Source: Myxococcales bacterium
GTDB taxonomy: Bacteria; Myxococcota_A; Polyangia; Polyangiales; Polyangiaceae
Reading direction: 5' to 3'
NCBI GenBank assembly: GCA_023248745.1
Contig: JAHFDZ010000001.1
Span: forward strand, 16,912 to 80,911
Length of the DNA stretch: 64,000 nt
Position numbers and translations under genes: made by a program. Below, piece by piece: positions 19,031 through 30,530 of this stretch (position 1 is its first letter; each line of letters begins with the position of its first letter). The notes under the pieces were generated by a model that was given only the letters and a program-made list of their open reading frames with translations, made no database searches and had not been told where the DNA came from.

Positions 19031-21423
19031 GATGACACCTCAGGCAGCGTGAGTTCTGGCGGAACCACTCGAACAATTTGCGAACGCTTGACGATCGCTT
19101 CGCCTCTCGATGCGCGCGCGCCAGCGACGAATGCAAGACTCACGCTCATGCGTTTGCCCTTGTCAGTTTCGATCACAAGCTCGTCACGTGATTTGCTCAG
19201 AAGCACTGCGCCAACGACCGCGTCGTTGTCGTGCAACTTGACGAGCATGACCCCCTTCCCTGCGCCCGAGAGCAGAGGTGATTCTTCGACGTCGGTCGCA
19301 AGACCGAGCCCATTGCGTGTTGCGCACGCGATGTGCTGTTTCTTGTGCGTAAGGGCTACGAAGACCACCTCGTCTCCTTCGCTGAGCCGCGCATACTTGC
19401 GACCGGCGCGCGTCGACGGCTCTCGATGACCTCGTAACGAGAAGCGCAACATTTGGCCCGTCTTCGTCACGACGATCGCAAACGGAGGTTCGGGCTCGCC
19501 GTCTTCACTCGCAACCGGAACGTCGAGAACGCGCGAATCAAAGCTCATCATCGAGACGATGCGTTCACCGTCAGCCATCTTGAAGAGCTTCTGCACAGGA
19601 TCGCCGTAGCCAGTCGTTGCAGGCACATCGACGATGCGGCACACGTAACAAGTTCCGAGATTTGAGAAAAACGCGAGACTCGCTTTGGTACTGCCGAATC
19701 CGAGACCAATCACTTGATCGCCTTCGCGCACGCGAACCGTTGCAAGGTCCTTCACTTCGCGTTGACGCTTGAGCCAGCCTTGTTGGGTGACAAGGACCGT
19801 CGCATCTTCATCGACGATGAACGCCTCGGCAGCGTATTCGGGCTCGTCGGCGACGCCGCCTATCTTTGTGCGGCGCTTCTGCGCGAAACGCGCTTTGACG
19901 CCCTCGAGCTCAGCGCGAATGAGCTTCCAACGAGCAGGCGCACTCTTGAGCAACGCAGCGAGACGCGACGCTTCTTTGCCCTTCTCGGCGAGTTCCTCGC
20001 GGATCAAATTGATCTCGAGCTGCGCCAATCGATAGAGGCGAAGCTCGAGAATCGCATCGACTTGTTCTGAATCGATCTTGAAACGCACCATCAATTTCTC
20101 GGCCGCGTCCTTCTTACCCTGCGACTTTCGAATGATGCGAATCGTCTCATCGAGCGCATCGAAAACGATCGCAAAACCCTCGAGCACATGAATGCGTCTG
20201 CGGAGTTGCTCGAGATCGAAGGCGGTGCGTTTCGTGACGACGTCGAAACGAAATTTCAGGAACTGCGCGAGCATTCCGCGAAGATCAAGTCGCTCTGGCG
20301 TAGGGACGAGCGGATTGTCTGTCGGAATCAGGCAAGTGAGGTTCACCTGCACGTTCGTGGCAAGTGGCGTGTGCTTGTAGAGATACGCCATCACCAACTG
20401 TGGATCAGCTTCCTTCCTGATCTCGAGCACGACACGCGTCTCGTCGGTGCTCTCATCGCGAACGTCGAGCAAGAGAGGCAACTTCTTCGAGATGATGACT
20501 TCTGCAATTTTTTCGACAACTGCACGGCGCTCAACCGCGTAGGGAATCGATTCGATCACGATCTGCGGCCCGCGCTTGTCGGCGTCCTCGATCTTCCATT
20601 CGCCGCGAAGCTTTAGTGAGCCGTGTCCCTGCGCGTAGACTTCTTGCAGCTCAGCGCGCGAAGAGAGCAACTGTCCGCCCGTAGGAAAGTCAGGGCCCTT
20701 GATGAATTTGGTAAGCCCCTTGACCGTCAGTTCGGGGTCATCGATCAGCGCGATGCTTGCATCGATCACTTCGCCCAGGTTGTGCGGAGGAATGCTCGTC
20801 GCCATCCCGACGGCAATTCCGTACGAACCGTTGACGAGAAGGTTCGGAAACCGCGCCGGCAGAATCGTTGGCTCTTGCTTCGTGTTGTCGAAGTTCGAGC
20901 GAAACAACACAGTGCCCTTGTCGAGTTCGTCGAGCAGCTCGAGCGTCGCGAATTGTAACTTCGCTTCGGTGTATCGATAGGCCGCAGCCGCGTCGCCGTC
21001 CGCCGAACCAAAGTTGCCACGACCGTCAACTAGCTTGACGCTCATGGAAAAATCTTGCGCAAGTCGAACCAGCGCGTCGTACACGCTGACGTCGCCATGC
21101 GGATGGTACTTACCAAGCACCTCACCGACGATGAGCGCGCACTTTCGATACTTTGCGTCGGGACGAAGACCGAGCTCGCGCATCGCATAGAGAATGCGAC
21201 GCTGCACAGGCTTCAAGCCATCGCGGACGTCGGGCAACGCACGCGAAGTGATGACGCTTAGTGCATAGTGCAGATATCGACGCTGCGCCTCTTCGGCGAG
21301 CGTGCTGTCGTCGATGGGCTGTGGAGGTCCCCCGTCGTCGCTGCCACCACGGCCACCGCCGCCACGCTTCCGACCACCCCCGCCACCGGTGCCTGATTTC
21401 GAACTTTGGGTTGCTGAACTCAT
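19027..21423 (-). CDS. parC: DNA topoisomerase IV subunit A
   Basis: '[32 protein letters not shown]'; no GyrA-box QxRGGxG in the C-terminal region. Start set at MSSATQSSK; the upstream extension in the ORF track looks spurious. Confidence 0.85.
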   Translation of the reverse strand: MSSATQSSKSGTGGGGGRKRGGGGRGGSDDGGPPQPIDDSTLAEEAQRRYLHYALSVITSRALPDVRDGLKPVQRRILYAMRELGLRPDAKYRKCALIVGEVLGKYHPHGDVSVYDALVRLAQDFSMSVKLVDGRGNFGSADGDAAAAYRYTEAKLQFATLELLDELDKGTVLFRSNFDNTKQEPTILPARFPNLLVNGSYGIAVGMATSIPPHNLGEVIDASIALIDDPELTVKGLTKFIKGPDFPTGGQLLSSRAELQEVYAQGHGSLKLRGEWKIEDADKRGPQIVIESIPYAVERRAVVEKIAEVIISKKLPLLLDVRDESTDETRVVLEIRKEADPQLVMAYLYKHTPLATNVQVNLTCLIPTDNPLVPTPERLDLRGMLAQFLKFRFDVVTKRTAFDLEQLRRRIHVLEGFAIVFDALDETIRIIRKSQGKKDAAEKLMVRFKIDSEQVDAILELRLYRLAQLEINLIREELAEKGKEASRLAALLKSAPARWKLIRAELEGVKARFAQKRRTKIGGVADEPEYAAEAFIVDEDATVLVTQQGWLKRQREVKDLATVRVREGDQVIGLGFGSTKASLAFFSNLGTCYVCRIVDVPATTGYGDPVQKLFKMADGERIVSMMSFDSRVLDVPVASEDGEPEPPFAIVVTKTGQMLRFSLRGHREPSTRAGRKYARLSEGDEVVFVALTHKKQHIACATRNGLGLATDVEESPLLSGAGKGVMLVKLHDNDAVVGAVLLSKSRDELVIETDKGKRMSVSLAFVAGARASRGEAIVKRSQIVRVVPPELTLPEVSS

Positions 21424-21668
21424 CTTTTGTCGCTGGAAGAATGAAAACGTCAAACCGTCACGGGAGCTTGGGCTTCCGCTGAGGCTGACATAGCGAAACG
21501 TCCCTGGCCTTCTGTTCAGGCGACTTTTCGATGTATCAGGCGAGCCCTCGCGGTCGCAAGGCGAACTTCGTCGGCTGGTCATGTGTGCAGACCTGGTTGA
21601 CCCTGAGGCTTCGTGTGCGGTACGAGCTTGCCGACCTTGATCTCGCGCCGCTTGGAGCCATCAACTTG

Positions 21669-24293
21669 ATGCTCGTCGTTCGCCATTGGCTTCTGCTGGC
21701 GCGCTTCATCGTGATCTGCTGCGTTTTTTGGCCTATTTTGATCCCGTTTGGCGGCGGTGTCGCGTTTGGCGCCACCGATGGCGGAGCTCCGGATGCGGCT
21801 CCCGCTTCCCGTGACGCAGGCACCAGCGATGCCTCAATTTCAGACGCAAACCTCGCCGATGCATCCACCGCAGCGACGTTAGCGGAAGAGGCACCCATTC
21901 CGCGGTTGCAACCCAACGAAGCGGAGAAAGCTGAGGGGCTGCCCATTGTTCGAATCGTGATCGACAATGGCGCTGGACGGCTACCAGAGACCGAGGTGCG
22001 TGGCTATTTGCACGTCAAACTGAAAGATCTGTTCTCAACCGAGGCGCTGGCCGCCGACGTTCGCGCACTCTGGGAATCCAAGTTCTTTAGCGACATCAAG
22101 GTCGACCTCACGCGCAAGGACGCAGGCGTCGTTGTTCGCTTCGTACTCCAAGAGCGACCAAACATTCGTGAGATCACGTACGCAGGCAACGACGAGCTGG
22201 ACGAAGCAGCGCTGAACGAGCTCGTCGAAGTCAAGGCGAACACCGTGCTCAATCAAGCGGCCCTGCGTCGCAGCGTCGATCGAATCAAGGAAGCCTATCG
22301 CGAGAAAGGGTACTTTCTTGCCAATGTCGTATTCGAGACAGTCCCCTATCGCGACAACGAAGTTGGCATTTCATTCAAAATTACCGAACGTAATCAAGTT
22401 ACGGTTCAACGCATTACAATCATCGGCAACGACCACCTCCCAGAATCTGAACTTCGGGACGTGATGGAAACGGGCCAAGGTTCGTTTTTCTCGTTCGGAT
22501 CGTACAAGCAAAGCCTACTCGAGCGCGACATCCTCTTGATGAGTGCGCTTTACTACGATCGAGGCTACCTCGACGTTCGCTTCGCCACGCCACGCGTGAT
22601 GCTGACGCCCGATCGTGAAGGGCTTGACATCATGCTCGTGGTCACCGAAGGGCCGCGGTACAAAATTCGTCAGCTGCTCATCACAGAGGTGGACGAAGAC
22701 GGCAAAGAGATTGAGCCCCTTGGAGGACGTCGATCGCTGCGTCAGCTCATCTCTGCCCAATCAGGCGACTGGGTTAATCGATCGGCGATCCAGAAGGACC
22801 TACAGGCCGTAAAAACAAAGTATCGCGACGCCGGCTACGCGAACGTCGAAGCCGAACCGCGCGTCGAGATTGATCGCAAAACCAACGCGGTCGACGTTCA
22901 GGTACGCATTCGTCGTGGCGTATTGGTCACAATCGAACGCATCGAGATCAAGGGCAACGTTAAGACCCGCGACAAGGTCCTGCGGCGTGAGTTCGAAGTC
23001 GCCGAAGGAAAGTTGTTCAGCGAGACAGGGCTCGAGGAATCGCGGCGCCGTACGCTCGCGCTCGGTTTCTTCGATCGCGTCGATGTCTCAACGACACAGG
23101 GCTCGGATCCGACGAAAATTGTCGTCACCTTCGACGTGAACGAGCGATCAACGGGCCAGTTCAATGTTGGTGCGGGCTTCTCATCAATCGAAACTTTTAT
23201 TGCGACTGCGACCGTCAATCAGCAAAACCTATTTGGCAATGGTCAGGCGCTTCAGTTGCAAGCGTCGATATCGGGTTTACGCCAACTCGTGTCGGTGCGC
23301 GTGTACGAGCCCTACTTTCTTGATTCTGACTGGTCGTTTTCGACCGAACTTTTTAATCAATATTTTATCTTCAACGACTTCGCGCGGCTAACGCGGGGAG
23401 CGTCGCTCACGTTTGGCTACGCCATCATTCAGCCGAAGTTGCGGCTTGGCGTGACGCTGACCGCACAGCACGACTCGGTCGACAACGCGTCTCAAGGAAC
23501 CTTCTTCGGCGCGACGAGCACAGTGAACCTGCAGCCGCGACTTCCACTCGCCAATTTGTACACGTCGGGGCGCACGATCTCCGTGCGACCGACACTCACG
23601 TACGACTCTCGCGACAATCGAATTTTTCCCACTTCAGGTATATTTTTACAGGCTTCGAGCGAGTTTGCGACCAGCCTCCTCGGTAGCGAACTTCAGTTCA
23701 TTCGGCACCGCCTGACGACGCAGTTCTATGTTCCGCTCGGCGGCAACTCCGGCCAACCGGGTAGTGGCTTCGTGCTCAAGATGCGTAACGACTTCGGCGT
23801 CGTAACGAGTCCGAACGACGTTAGCCTACCCATTTACGCGCGCTTTTTCCTCGGCGGCATTTTCGACATGCGTGGCTATCGGCTCCGCACAATTGGCCCG
23901 CGATTGCCCGTCACGTCGGCGCTTGATCCGAACTCCGCGCCCATCGCAAACGGTGCAGTCATCGGCGGCAATCTTCAAGCGTATACAAATATCGAATTTG
24001 AATTCCCGATCCTCGATAAAGTTGGCATTCGAGGCGTTGCATTTTTCGATGTTGGCAATGCATGGAACCTCGAATCGCGTTTCTGTAAGACGGCTCCGGC
24101 GCCGCAATTCTCGCGAGTCGTCAGCCCCTGTTTCGACGGCGGCAGCCTCTTCTTCCTCCGCACCAGTGCTGGTTTCGGCGTACGCTGGTTCTCGCCGCTC
24201 GGCCCACTGCGCTTCGAGCTGGGCTTCCCGTTGATGCCTCTACCTTACGAGGAAAAGAGCGTCTTCGAATTTACCATCGGCAATTCTTTCTGA
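21669..24293 (+). CDS. bamA: Outer membrane protein assembly factor BamA (POTRA repeats + beta-barrel)
   Basis: Signal-peptide-like N-terminus, POTRA-type repeats ('ITYAGNDELDEAALNELVEVKANTVLN', 'ITIIGNDHLPESELRDVMETGQGSFFSFGSY'), C-terminal barrel ending 'FEFTIGNSF'. Confidence 0.88.
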   Translation: MLVVRHWLLLARFIVICCVFWPILIPFGGGVAFGATDGGAPDAAPASRDAGTSDASISDANLADASTAATLAEEAPIPRLQPNEAEKAEGLPIVRIVIDNGAGRLPETEVRGYLHVKLKDLFSTEALAADVRALWESKFFSDIKVDLTRKDAGVVVRFVLQERPNIREITYAGNDELDEAALNELVEVKANTVLNQAALRRSVDRIKEAYREKGYFLANVVFETVPYRDNEVGISFKITERNQVTVQRITIIGNDHLPESELRDVMETGQGSFFSFGSYKQSLLERDILLMSALYYDRGYLDVRFATPRVMLTPDREGLDIMLVVTEGPRYKIRQLLITEVDEDGKEIEPLGGRRSLRQLISAQSGDWVNRSAIQKDLQAVKTKYRDAGYANVEAEPRVEIDRKTNAVDVQVRIRRGVLVTIERIEIKGNVKTRDKVLRREFEVAEGKLFSETGLEESRRRTLALGFFDRVDVSTTQGSDPTKIVVTFDVNERSTGQFNVGAGFSSIETFIATATVNQQNLFGNGQALQLQASISGLRQLVSVRVYEPYFLDSDWSFSTELFNQYFIFNDFARLTRGASLTFGYAIIQPKLRLGVTLTAQHDSVDNASQGTFFGATSTVNLQPRLPLANLYTSGRTISVRPTLTYDSRDNRIFPTSGIFLQASSEFATSLLGSELQFIRHRLTTQFYVPLGGNSGQPGSGFVLKMRNDFGVVTSPNDVSLPIYARFFLGGIFDMRGYRLRTIGPRLPVTSALDPNSAPIANGAVIGGNLQAYTNIEFEFPILDKVGIRGVAFFDVGNAWNLESRFCKTAPAPQFSRVVSPCFDGGSLFFLRTSAGFGVRWFSPLGPLRFELGFPLMPLPYEEKSVFEFTIGNSF

Positions 24294-24302
24294 GTGTGAG
24301 TC

Positions 24303-26906
24303 ATGGCTGATATCCCGCAAACAACGCCGCACCATAAAATTCCGATTTCGATCCAAGACGAAATGCGTACGAGTTATCTCGATTACGCAATGAGCGTCAT
24401 CATCGGACGCGCGATCCCCGATGTGCGTGACGGCCTGAAGCCAGTTCATCGCCGCATCCTCTACTCGATGTACGAGCAAGGTATTCTGCCGAACACAGCG
24501 CATCGCAAGAGCGCCAAAGTCGTCGGAGACGTGCTCGGTAAGTATCACCCTCACGGCGACAGCAGCGTTTACGACGCGATGGTCCGTCTCGCGCAACCGT
24601 TTTCGATGCGTTACATGCTCGTCGATGGCCAAGGGAACTTCGGCTCCGTCGACGGCGATCCAGCGGCTGCATATCGATATACCGAAGCGCGCCTCTCGCG
24701 CATCGCGATCGAGTTGCTCAGCGACATCGAATCCGAGTCGGTCGACTTCGTTCCTAACTTCGATGATTCCGAGGAGGAACCCAGCGTTCTCCCCGCGCGC
24801 ATTCCGAACCTTCTCGTCAACGGCTCTGGCGGCATCGCCGTCGGTATGGCGACGAACATACCGCCGCACAATTTGAGCGAGATCCTCGCCGCGACCGTTC
24901 ACCTCATTCGCAACCCAAACTGCGTCATCGACGAGCTCATGGCGCTCGTTCCGGGGCCCGACTTTCCGACTGGCGCGCTCATCTACGGCCGCTCCGGTAT
25001 CGAATCTGCACAGCGTACGGGCCGCGGATCGATCGTCATGCGGTCGCGCGTCGAGTTCGAAAAAGTCTCTGGCAAGACCGAGCGCGAGCAAATCGTGGTC
25101 ACCGAAATCCCTTACCAAGTCAACAAGGCACGCGTGCACGCGCGCATCGGCGAGTTGATGCGCGAAAAGAAGATCGAGGGCATCTCCGAAGTGCGCGACG
25201 AGTCCGATCGCGACGGCATCCGCCTTGTCATCGAACTCAAGAAGGACGTAATTCCCCAAGTCATCGTCAACCAACTTTACCGCATGACCGACCTGCAAAC
25301 GTCGTTCGGCGTGATCAATTTGGCGATCATGGGCGGCCGCCCTGCTGTGCTCAATTTGCAGCAGACCCTTGCGGCTTTCGTCGAACACCGACGCGAAGTC
25401 GTCACACGCCGCACACGCTTCGATCTTCGTCAAGCCGAGAATCAGCGCGAGATCATCGAAGGGCTCGGGATGGCGACCACTCAGGTCGACCTTGTCATTA
25501 AGACCATCCGCGAGTCAGACAACAGCGAAATTGCGCGTGAGCGCTTGATGCAGCTTCCGCTCGAAGGCCTCGAAGCCTTTGTGAGGCGTGCAGGTCGCCC
25601 CGATAGCGAGATCGAGGCGACAAAGGCAAAGACACCTTATCGACTTTCAGAACGTCAGGCGAAGGCGATTCTCGAAATGCGTCTTTCGCGTTTGACCGGA
25701 CTCGAGCAAGAAAAGCTTGCAACCGAATATGGCGAATTGTGTAACAAGATCGCTCTTTATCAATCGATCTTGGCAAGCGAGCCAATGCTGCTCGATGTCA
25801 TCGTCAGAGAACTTGACGAAATTCGTGACAAATATTGCAAGAACGACGCAAGGCGCACCGAGATTGTCCCCAGCGAAGCCGACATCAGCGACGAAGACCT
25901 CATTCAAGAAGAGGACATGGTCGTTACGATTTCGCACGAGGGGTACATCAAGCGAACAAGTCCCAGTGAATATCGGGCTCAAAAGCGTGGTGGCCGCGGA
26001 AAGATCGGCATGGAAGCGCGTGAAGAAGACTGGGTCACGCAGCTCTTTATCGCATCGACCCACGCGTACATCTTCTTCTTCAGCGACAAGGGCAAGGTAT
26101 ACGTCAAGAAAGTTTATCAAATACCACTTGGCGGCCGTACGTCAAAGGGACGCGCAATCGTCAACTTCCTTGGTATTGAGCAGGGCGAACGCATCAAGGC
26201 CATTGTCGAAGTTCCCAAAATTGAAAGTGGCAAATTCGTAGTTACGATTACGAAAAAGGGCCAAATCAAGAAAACGGAACTCATCGAATATGAGAACTTC
26301 CGCGAAAAAGGCATTATCGGCGTCAAGGTCGAAGACGACGACGAGCTCCTCTCCGCAGCCCTGACCGAAGGCGCACGAGAATTCATCATCGCAACGAAGC
26401 TCGGTCAATCGATCCGGTTCCCCGAGGATCAAGTTCGACCGATGGGCCGTTCGACGATGGGTGTTCGCGCAATCGATGTTGGCGAAGGCGACGAGGTTGT
26501 CGGCCTCGAGGTCACCGATCCCGAGCGTACGGCCGTTCTCGCAGTCTGCGAAAAGGGCTTCGGTAAGCGCACTGAGATCGAAGAGTTCCGCATCCAAAAC
26601 CGCGGCGGCAAAGGCATCATCCTCATCGACGCGAGCGATCGCAACGGGCCGGTCGTCGGCATCAAGTTCGTAAAGCCCACCGATGAAGTGATGCTCATTA
26701 CCGATCGCGGACAAACCTTACGTACACGCGTAGACGAAATTCGAACCACCGGCAGAAACGCTCAAGGCGTGAAGCTTATGACCCTCGATGAGAGCGAACG
26801 CATCGTCGCGCTCGAGCGCTTGGCCGAAGCGGAAGATGTGGTGCCGGACGAGGGCGGCGGAGACCCCGAAGGCAGCCCATCCGCGCCAGACCCAACCCTG
26901 AACTAA
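24303..26906 (+). CDS. gyrA: DNA gyrase subunit A
   Basis: '[33 protein letters not shown]', '[25 protein letters not shown]', GyrA-box-like 'QKRGGRG'. Confidence 0.95.
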   Translation: MADIPQTTPHHKIPISIQDEMRTSYLDYAMSVIIGRAIPDVRDGLKPVHRRILYSMYEQGILPNTAHRKSAKVVGDVLGKYHPHGDSSVYDAMVRLAQPFSMRYMLVDGQGNFGSVDGDPAAAYRYTEARLSRIAIELLSDIESESVDFVPNFDDSEEEPSVLPARIPNLLVNGSGGIAVGMATNIPPHNLSEILAATVHLIRNPNCVIDELMALVPGPDFPTGALIYGRSGIESAQRTGRGSIVMRSRVEFEKVSGKTEREQIVVTEIPYQVNKARVHARIGELMREKKIEGISEVRDESDRDGIRLVIELKKDVIPQVIVNQLYRMTDLQTSFGVINLAIMGGRPAVLNLQQTLAAFVEHRREVVTRRTRFDLRQAENQREIIEGLGMATTQVDLVIKTIRESDNSEIARERLMQLPLEGLEAFVRRAGRPDSEIEATKAKTPYRLSERQAKAILEMRLSRLTGLEQEKLATEYGELCNKIALYQSILASEPMLLDVIVRELDEIRDKYCKNDARRTEIVPSEADISDEDLIQEEDMVVTISHEGYIKRTSPSEYRAQKRGGRGKIGMEAREEDWVTQLFIASTHAYIFFFSDKGKVYVKKVYQIPLGGRTSKGRAIVNFLGIEQGERIKAIVEVPKIESGKFVVTITKKGQIKKTELIEYENFREKGIIGVKVEDDDELLSAALTEGAREFIIATKLGQSIRFPEDQVRPMGRSTMGVRAIDVGEGDEVVGLEVTDPERTAVLAVCEKGFGKRTEIEEFRIQNRGGKGIILIDASDRNGPVVGIKFVKPTDEVMLITDRGQTLRTRVDEIRTTGRNAQGVKLMTLDESERIVALERLAEAEDVVPDEGGGDPEGSPSAPDPTLN

Positions 26907-26935
26907 CTCCAACTCTTCATCGCCCTGTCCAACCC

Positions 26936-27119
26936 CCTCTCGCCTGATCTTCTCGCCTGCTCCAACACCTCTCGCCTGATCTTCTCGCCTGATCCGGTTC
27001 CTGAACCGCGCCGCGCCGGGCCCGATCAGGATCAGGCGAGATCGATCAGGATCAAGATCAGGTGAAGAGGATCAGAATCAGGTGAAGAGGATCAGGATCA
27101 GGTGAAGAGGATCAAGATC
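26936..27119. repeat. Tandem plus inverted repeat region between gyrA and nth, GATC-rich
   Basis: 24-nt exact direct repeat CCTCTCGCCTGATCTTCTCGCCTG (26936-26959, 26968-26991); inverted CTCGCCTGATC (26984-26994) / GATCAGGCGAG (27030-27040) around CGGTTC-CT-GAACCG; 20-bp tandem units ATCARRATCAGGTGAAGAGG (27051-27110, three copies plus partial). Confidence 0.9.
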
Positions 27120-27147
27120 AAGTGGTACGTCGAGAAGCAAACACGCC

Positions 27148-27837
27148 ATGACAAAGCGCATCACCGCAAAGGAAGCGAAGAACGCCGCATTCGAAACGTT
27201 GCAACGACTCTTCGCGATTCATCCCGATGCGCATTGTGAACTCGAGCATAAAAGCCCTTTCGAACTTCTTGTTGCAACAGTTCTCAGCGCGCAGACCACA
27301 GACGTTGCAGTGAATAAGGCAACCCCTGCTCTGTTCGCGAAGTACCCCACCGCGGAAGCGCTCGCGAAGGCCACCCCACTTGAGGTCGAACCGCTCATTT
27401 CGACCATCGGCATGTACCGTCAGAAGTCAAAGAACATCGTCAAGTTGGCTGACCTATTGATCAAACGGCACAAAGGACAGGTTCCAAAGTCACTTGATAA
27501 ACTTGTGGAACTACCTGGCGTAGGGCGCAAAACGGCAAATGTAGTTCTCGGCGTTGCATTTGGAGCGCCAGAAGGCGTCGTCGTGGACACGCACGTGATG
27601 CGCATCAGCCAACGGCTCGGATGGACCAAGGAAGCCGAAGCCACAACGATCGAGCTCGCGCTTTGTAAATTGTTGCCGCGCGAGGTTTGGGATCGAACGA
27701 GCCACACGCTCATTTTTCACGGTAGACGCATCTGCGGTGCGGTGAAGCCTCAGTGCGACAGGTGCGGGGTGAGCGACGTGTGCCCGAGCGCAGGTCGTGC
27801 CGTAGAAGTTGGACGTAAGCCGGGAAGAACGCGATAG
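27148..27837 (+). CDS. nth: Endonuclease III
   Basis: 'ELLVATVLSAQTTDVAVNKATPALF', HhH-GPD 'LVELPGVGRKTANVVLGVAFG...VVDTHVMRISQRLG', FeS 'CGAVKPQCDRCGVSDVC'. Confidence 0.95.
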   Translation: MTKRITAKEAKNAAFETLQRLFAIHPDAHCELEHKSPFELLVATVLSAQTTDVAVNKATPALFAKYPTAEALAKATPLEVEPLISTIGMYRQKSKNIVKLADLLIKRHKGQVPKSLDKLVELPGVGRKTANVVLGVAFGAPEGVVVDTHVMRISQRLGWTKEAEATTIELALCKLLPREVWDRTSHTLIFHGRRICGAVKPQCDRCGVSDVCPSAGRAVEVGRKPGRTR

Positions 27838-27843
27838 GGAGCT

Positions 27844-28920
27844 TCACAAACCGTGAAGCTGCGTTATCGCCCAACGTGCCGCCTGTCTCACACCAGCATC
27901 GGCGTGCTCACCCAACGCCAACAACACCTCTCGCGCTCGCACGTCCTTCTGCGCCCCTACGACGAAGCATGCGTTGCGTAGCACGCCTCTGGGGGTCGTA
28001 CGCTTCAGCGGCGAGCTTCCCACGAGCTCCGCGATCTGCATCTCGCTGAGTTGTAACAAGTCAATCGCGTCAACGTCGCTCCACTCGGGCCGCGGCGAAA
28101 ACTGGTCCTTCACGTCTCGCGGCTTTGCCGATGCGTTGAACGGACATACGGTCTGACAATCATCGCAACCGAACAAGTGCTCGCCGATCGCATCAATCAA
28201 GTGGCTCGCCACTTCGCCCCGCTGCTCAATTGTAACATACGAAAGACACTTTTGCGCATCGAGCACAAATGGCCTTGGAAATGCGCTTGTAGGACACGCG
28301 TCGAGACAACGCGTACAGCTGCCGCATCGTTCGGCGATCGGTGTACCAGACAAAAGGTCAAGCGTCGTGACGACTTCACCAATGAGCAACATCGACCCGA
28401 GCCCTGGCACAATGACGAGCCCATTCTTGCCAATGAATCCCAACCCTGCGCGAGCAGCCCACGCGCGCTCGAGGATCGGTGCGTCGTCGGCAAGAGGTCG
28501 AGCCTGCACCGGTGCGTCTTCGGTGCCGAGCGTGCGCACGAACGCAGCCAGCTTGCGAAGTTTGCGGCGCAGGAAGTTGTGGTAGTCGCTACCCCTTGCG
28601 TATCGCGCGATAGAGCGCGCGAGTGGTGGATCTGAGGCCTCCTCTTCGCGACTTCTTTGGTAACGCTGAGCGATACAAATGACGCTCTTCGCGCCTTCGA
28701 GGATATGCGGACCGTTTACCGAATGTCGCGCTTCGCGGTTCTCGGCGAGATAAGCCATCGTGCCGTGCATTCCGGCCTCGAGAAACGCCTCGTACCGCGC
28801 ATGATCAATATCAAGTGGCTCGATCGCGTTCGCAATGCCCACTGCATCGAAGCCAAGCTCTCGCGCTTTGACGTGCACACGTTCGGTTAGATCATGCGCG
28901 GAGGGCACCACGGAACGCAT
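27844..28920 (-). CDS. queG: Epoxyqueuosine reductase
   Basis: 'CGSCTRCLDACPTSAF...LDAQKCLSYVTIEQRG', 'FGCDDCQTVCPFNA'; start placed at internal Met. Confidence 0.92.
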   Translation of the reverse strand: MRSVVPSAHDLTERVHVKARELGFDAVGIANAIEPLDIDHARYEAFLEAGMHGTMAYLAENREARHSVNGPHILEGAKSVICIAQRYQRSREEEASDPPLARSIARYARGSDYHNFLRRKLRKLAAFVRTLGTEDAPVQARPLADDAPILERAWAARAGLGFIGKNGLVIVPGLGSMLLIGEVVTTLDLLSGTPIAERCGSCTRCLDACPTSAFPRPFVLDAQKCLSYVTIEQRGEVASHLIDAIGEHLFGCDDCQTVCPFNASAKPRDVKDQFSPRPEWSDVDAIDLLQLSEMQIAELVGSSPLKRTTPRGVLRNACFVVGAQKDVRAREVLLALGEHADAGVRQAARWAITQLHGL

Positions 28921-29034
28921 GGTAGAACGCGCAGATGCAAAGCGGGAGAATGAACCCGCGCGTTCTTGAAAAGTCAATTCCATTGACCGTTCATCAGCAC
29001 GTGCAGTTGGGCGTTGCAGACTTGACCGCGAGTC

Positions 29035-29655
29035 TTAGCGCGGCGCAAAAACCGCGCGGCCAAGCGCTTGGATCGCCTCAGGGCCAACAGTGACCTCACC
29101 AGGCGCGACGAGCTTTCGGGCGCCAAGGCCATCGGCGAGAGCAACCGTTAACGTGACGATCGTGCCCACGGACATCGCCATCGGCACACCCAACGCGGTT
29201 ACCTGTTCGCTAAGAAATTCGACGAGCCTGGCGTGATCGGCAGCCAAGCGCGTGGCAACGATTGCCCTGAGCTCTGGATCCTCGAGCCCAATCGCAGCCA
29301 ATTGGCAGAGCACGCGCGCACCTGGCGTGTCGTTGAGTCGCGACGCGAGTATTGCGGCGACAAAACGCTCGATACGACCCGCTGGATCAGGTGCGTTGCG
29401 CGCATCGTCGAGGATGCGCGCAACTGCAACTGCGCAAACCTCGTCAACCATCGCACGCACCAGCTCGGGCTTGTTGCCAAAGTGATACTGGATAACCCCT
29501 TTGGAGATACCAACCGTCTCCGCGATGTCAGCGATCGTCGCTCCTGCAAAGCCTCGCTGAGCGACATGCCCAATCGCAGCCTCGACAAGTTGGTGGCGAG
29601 TACGTTCGGTTCGGGCGTAACGACGCTGCGGTTCCGGGCGCTTCGATTCAGACAC
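29035..29655 (-). CDS. TetR/AcrR family transcriptional regulator
   Basis: 'RHQLVEAAIGHVAQRGFAGATIADIAETVGISKGVIQYHFGNKPELVRAMV'; probable GTG start at 29655. Confidence 0.88.
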   Translation of the reverse strand: MSESKRPEPQRRYARTERTRHQLVEAAIGHVAQRGFAGATIADIAETVGISKGVIQYHFGNKPELVRAMVDEVCAVAVARILDDARNAPDPAGRIERFVAAILASRLNDTPGARVLCQLAAIGLEDPELRAIVATRLAADHARLVEFLSEQVTALGVPMAMSVGTIVTLTVALADGLGARKLVAPGEVTVGPEAIQALGRAVFAPR

Positions 29656-29764
29656 GTGCGTACAATAAGCGTTCGTCGCAATGGATGTGGAACTTCTGGG
29701 GGCGAAGCCGAGCTCGTGAAATCTCGCGAATTCGACGACAATCGGCGTGCTAAGGCAGCGTGCC

Positions 29765-30502
29765 GTGATTGAAACGACGCGTGACATGTTCTTCGGTGGC
29801 AGAATGCTCATCGAGCAGCCAGCCGATCGCAACAGTTACCGCGTGAATATCGACTCGCTCTTGCTCGCAGGTTTTGCCGCCGCGGGAAAGCACGCCGATC
29901 ACGCATTCGATCTCGGCGCCGGCGTCGGCGCCGTGGGGCTTTCGCTGATGCAGTTTAATGTCGCATCACATGTTACATTTATCGATATCTCGCCTGACAC
30001 AACGATCCTTGCCACGCGAAACGCTGAGCACAACGGATGGGCCGCTCGCAGTCGCATCCTCGAAGGCGATGTTCAGAAGCTCGCACTTCTTCACAAAGGC
30101 GAAGCAGACCTCATTGTGACAAATCCGCCCTTTTATGAACCCAATGCGTCTGTGACTCCACGCAGCGAACGGCTCACCCAAGCACGCATCGGTGATCTTG
30201 GCGCTTTTCTCGGCGCAGCACGCCAACTCGGAGGAAAAGGTGCTCGTTCTTGTTACGTTTATCCTGCACAGTACTTATCCGTCCTGCTTGGCTACGCGCG
30301 CGAGCAAGGCCTCGAGCCGAAGCGTATGCGTTTCGTGCACTCACGCGCGAACACCGAAGCACGACTCGTGTTGGTAGAATGCAAAGCCGCGAAACCTGGA
30401 GGCCTTGTCATCGAGCCACCGCTCGTCGAGTGGGAGGGAGAAGCCAGAGCCGAAGAGGTACGCGTGCTTATCGAGGAAGCGCGTCTTCTGCCTCGCAAAT
30501 GA
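29765..30502 (+). CDS. tRNA1(Val) (adenine-N6)-methyltransferase-like SAM methyltransferase
   Basis: 'FDLGAGVGAVGLSL', 'DLIVTNPPFYEP'; TrmN6/YfiC-like layout. Exact start uncertain. Confidence 0.75.
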   Translation: MIETTRDMFFGGRMLIEQPADRNSYRVNIDSLLLAGFAAAGKHADHAFDLGAGVGAVGLSLMQFNVASHVTFIDISPDTTILATRNAEHNGWAARSRILEGDVQKLALLHKGEADLIVTNPPFYEPNASVTPRSERLTQARIGDLGAFLGAARQLGGKGARSCYVYPAQYLSVLLGYAREQGLEPKRMRFVHSRANTEARLVLVECKAAKPGGLVIEPPLVEWEGEARAEEVRVLIEEARLLPRK

Positions 30503-30530
30503 ATCGACGCAAAAACGCATCACTGAGACA

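Noticed and set aside
24240-25433. 397-aa ORF antisense to gyrA
   Set aside because: Fully inside gyrA on the opposite strand. Long antisense frames are expected at this GC content, and the protein shows no recognisable motif.
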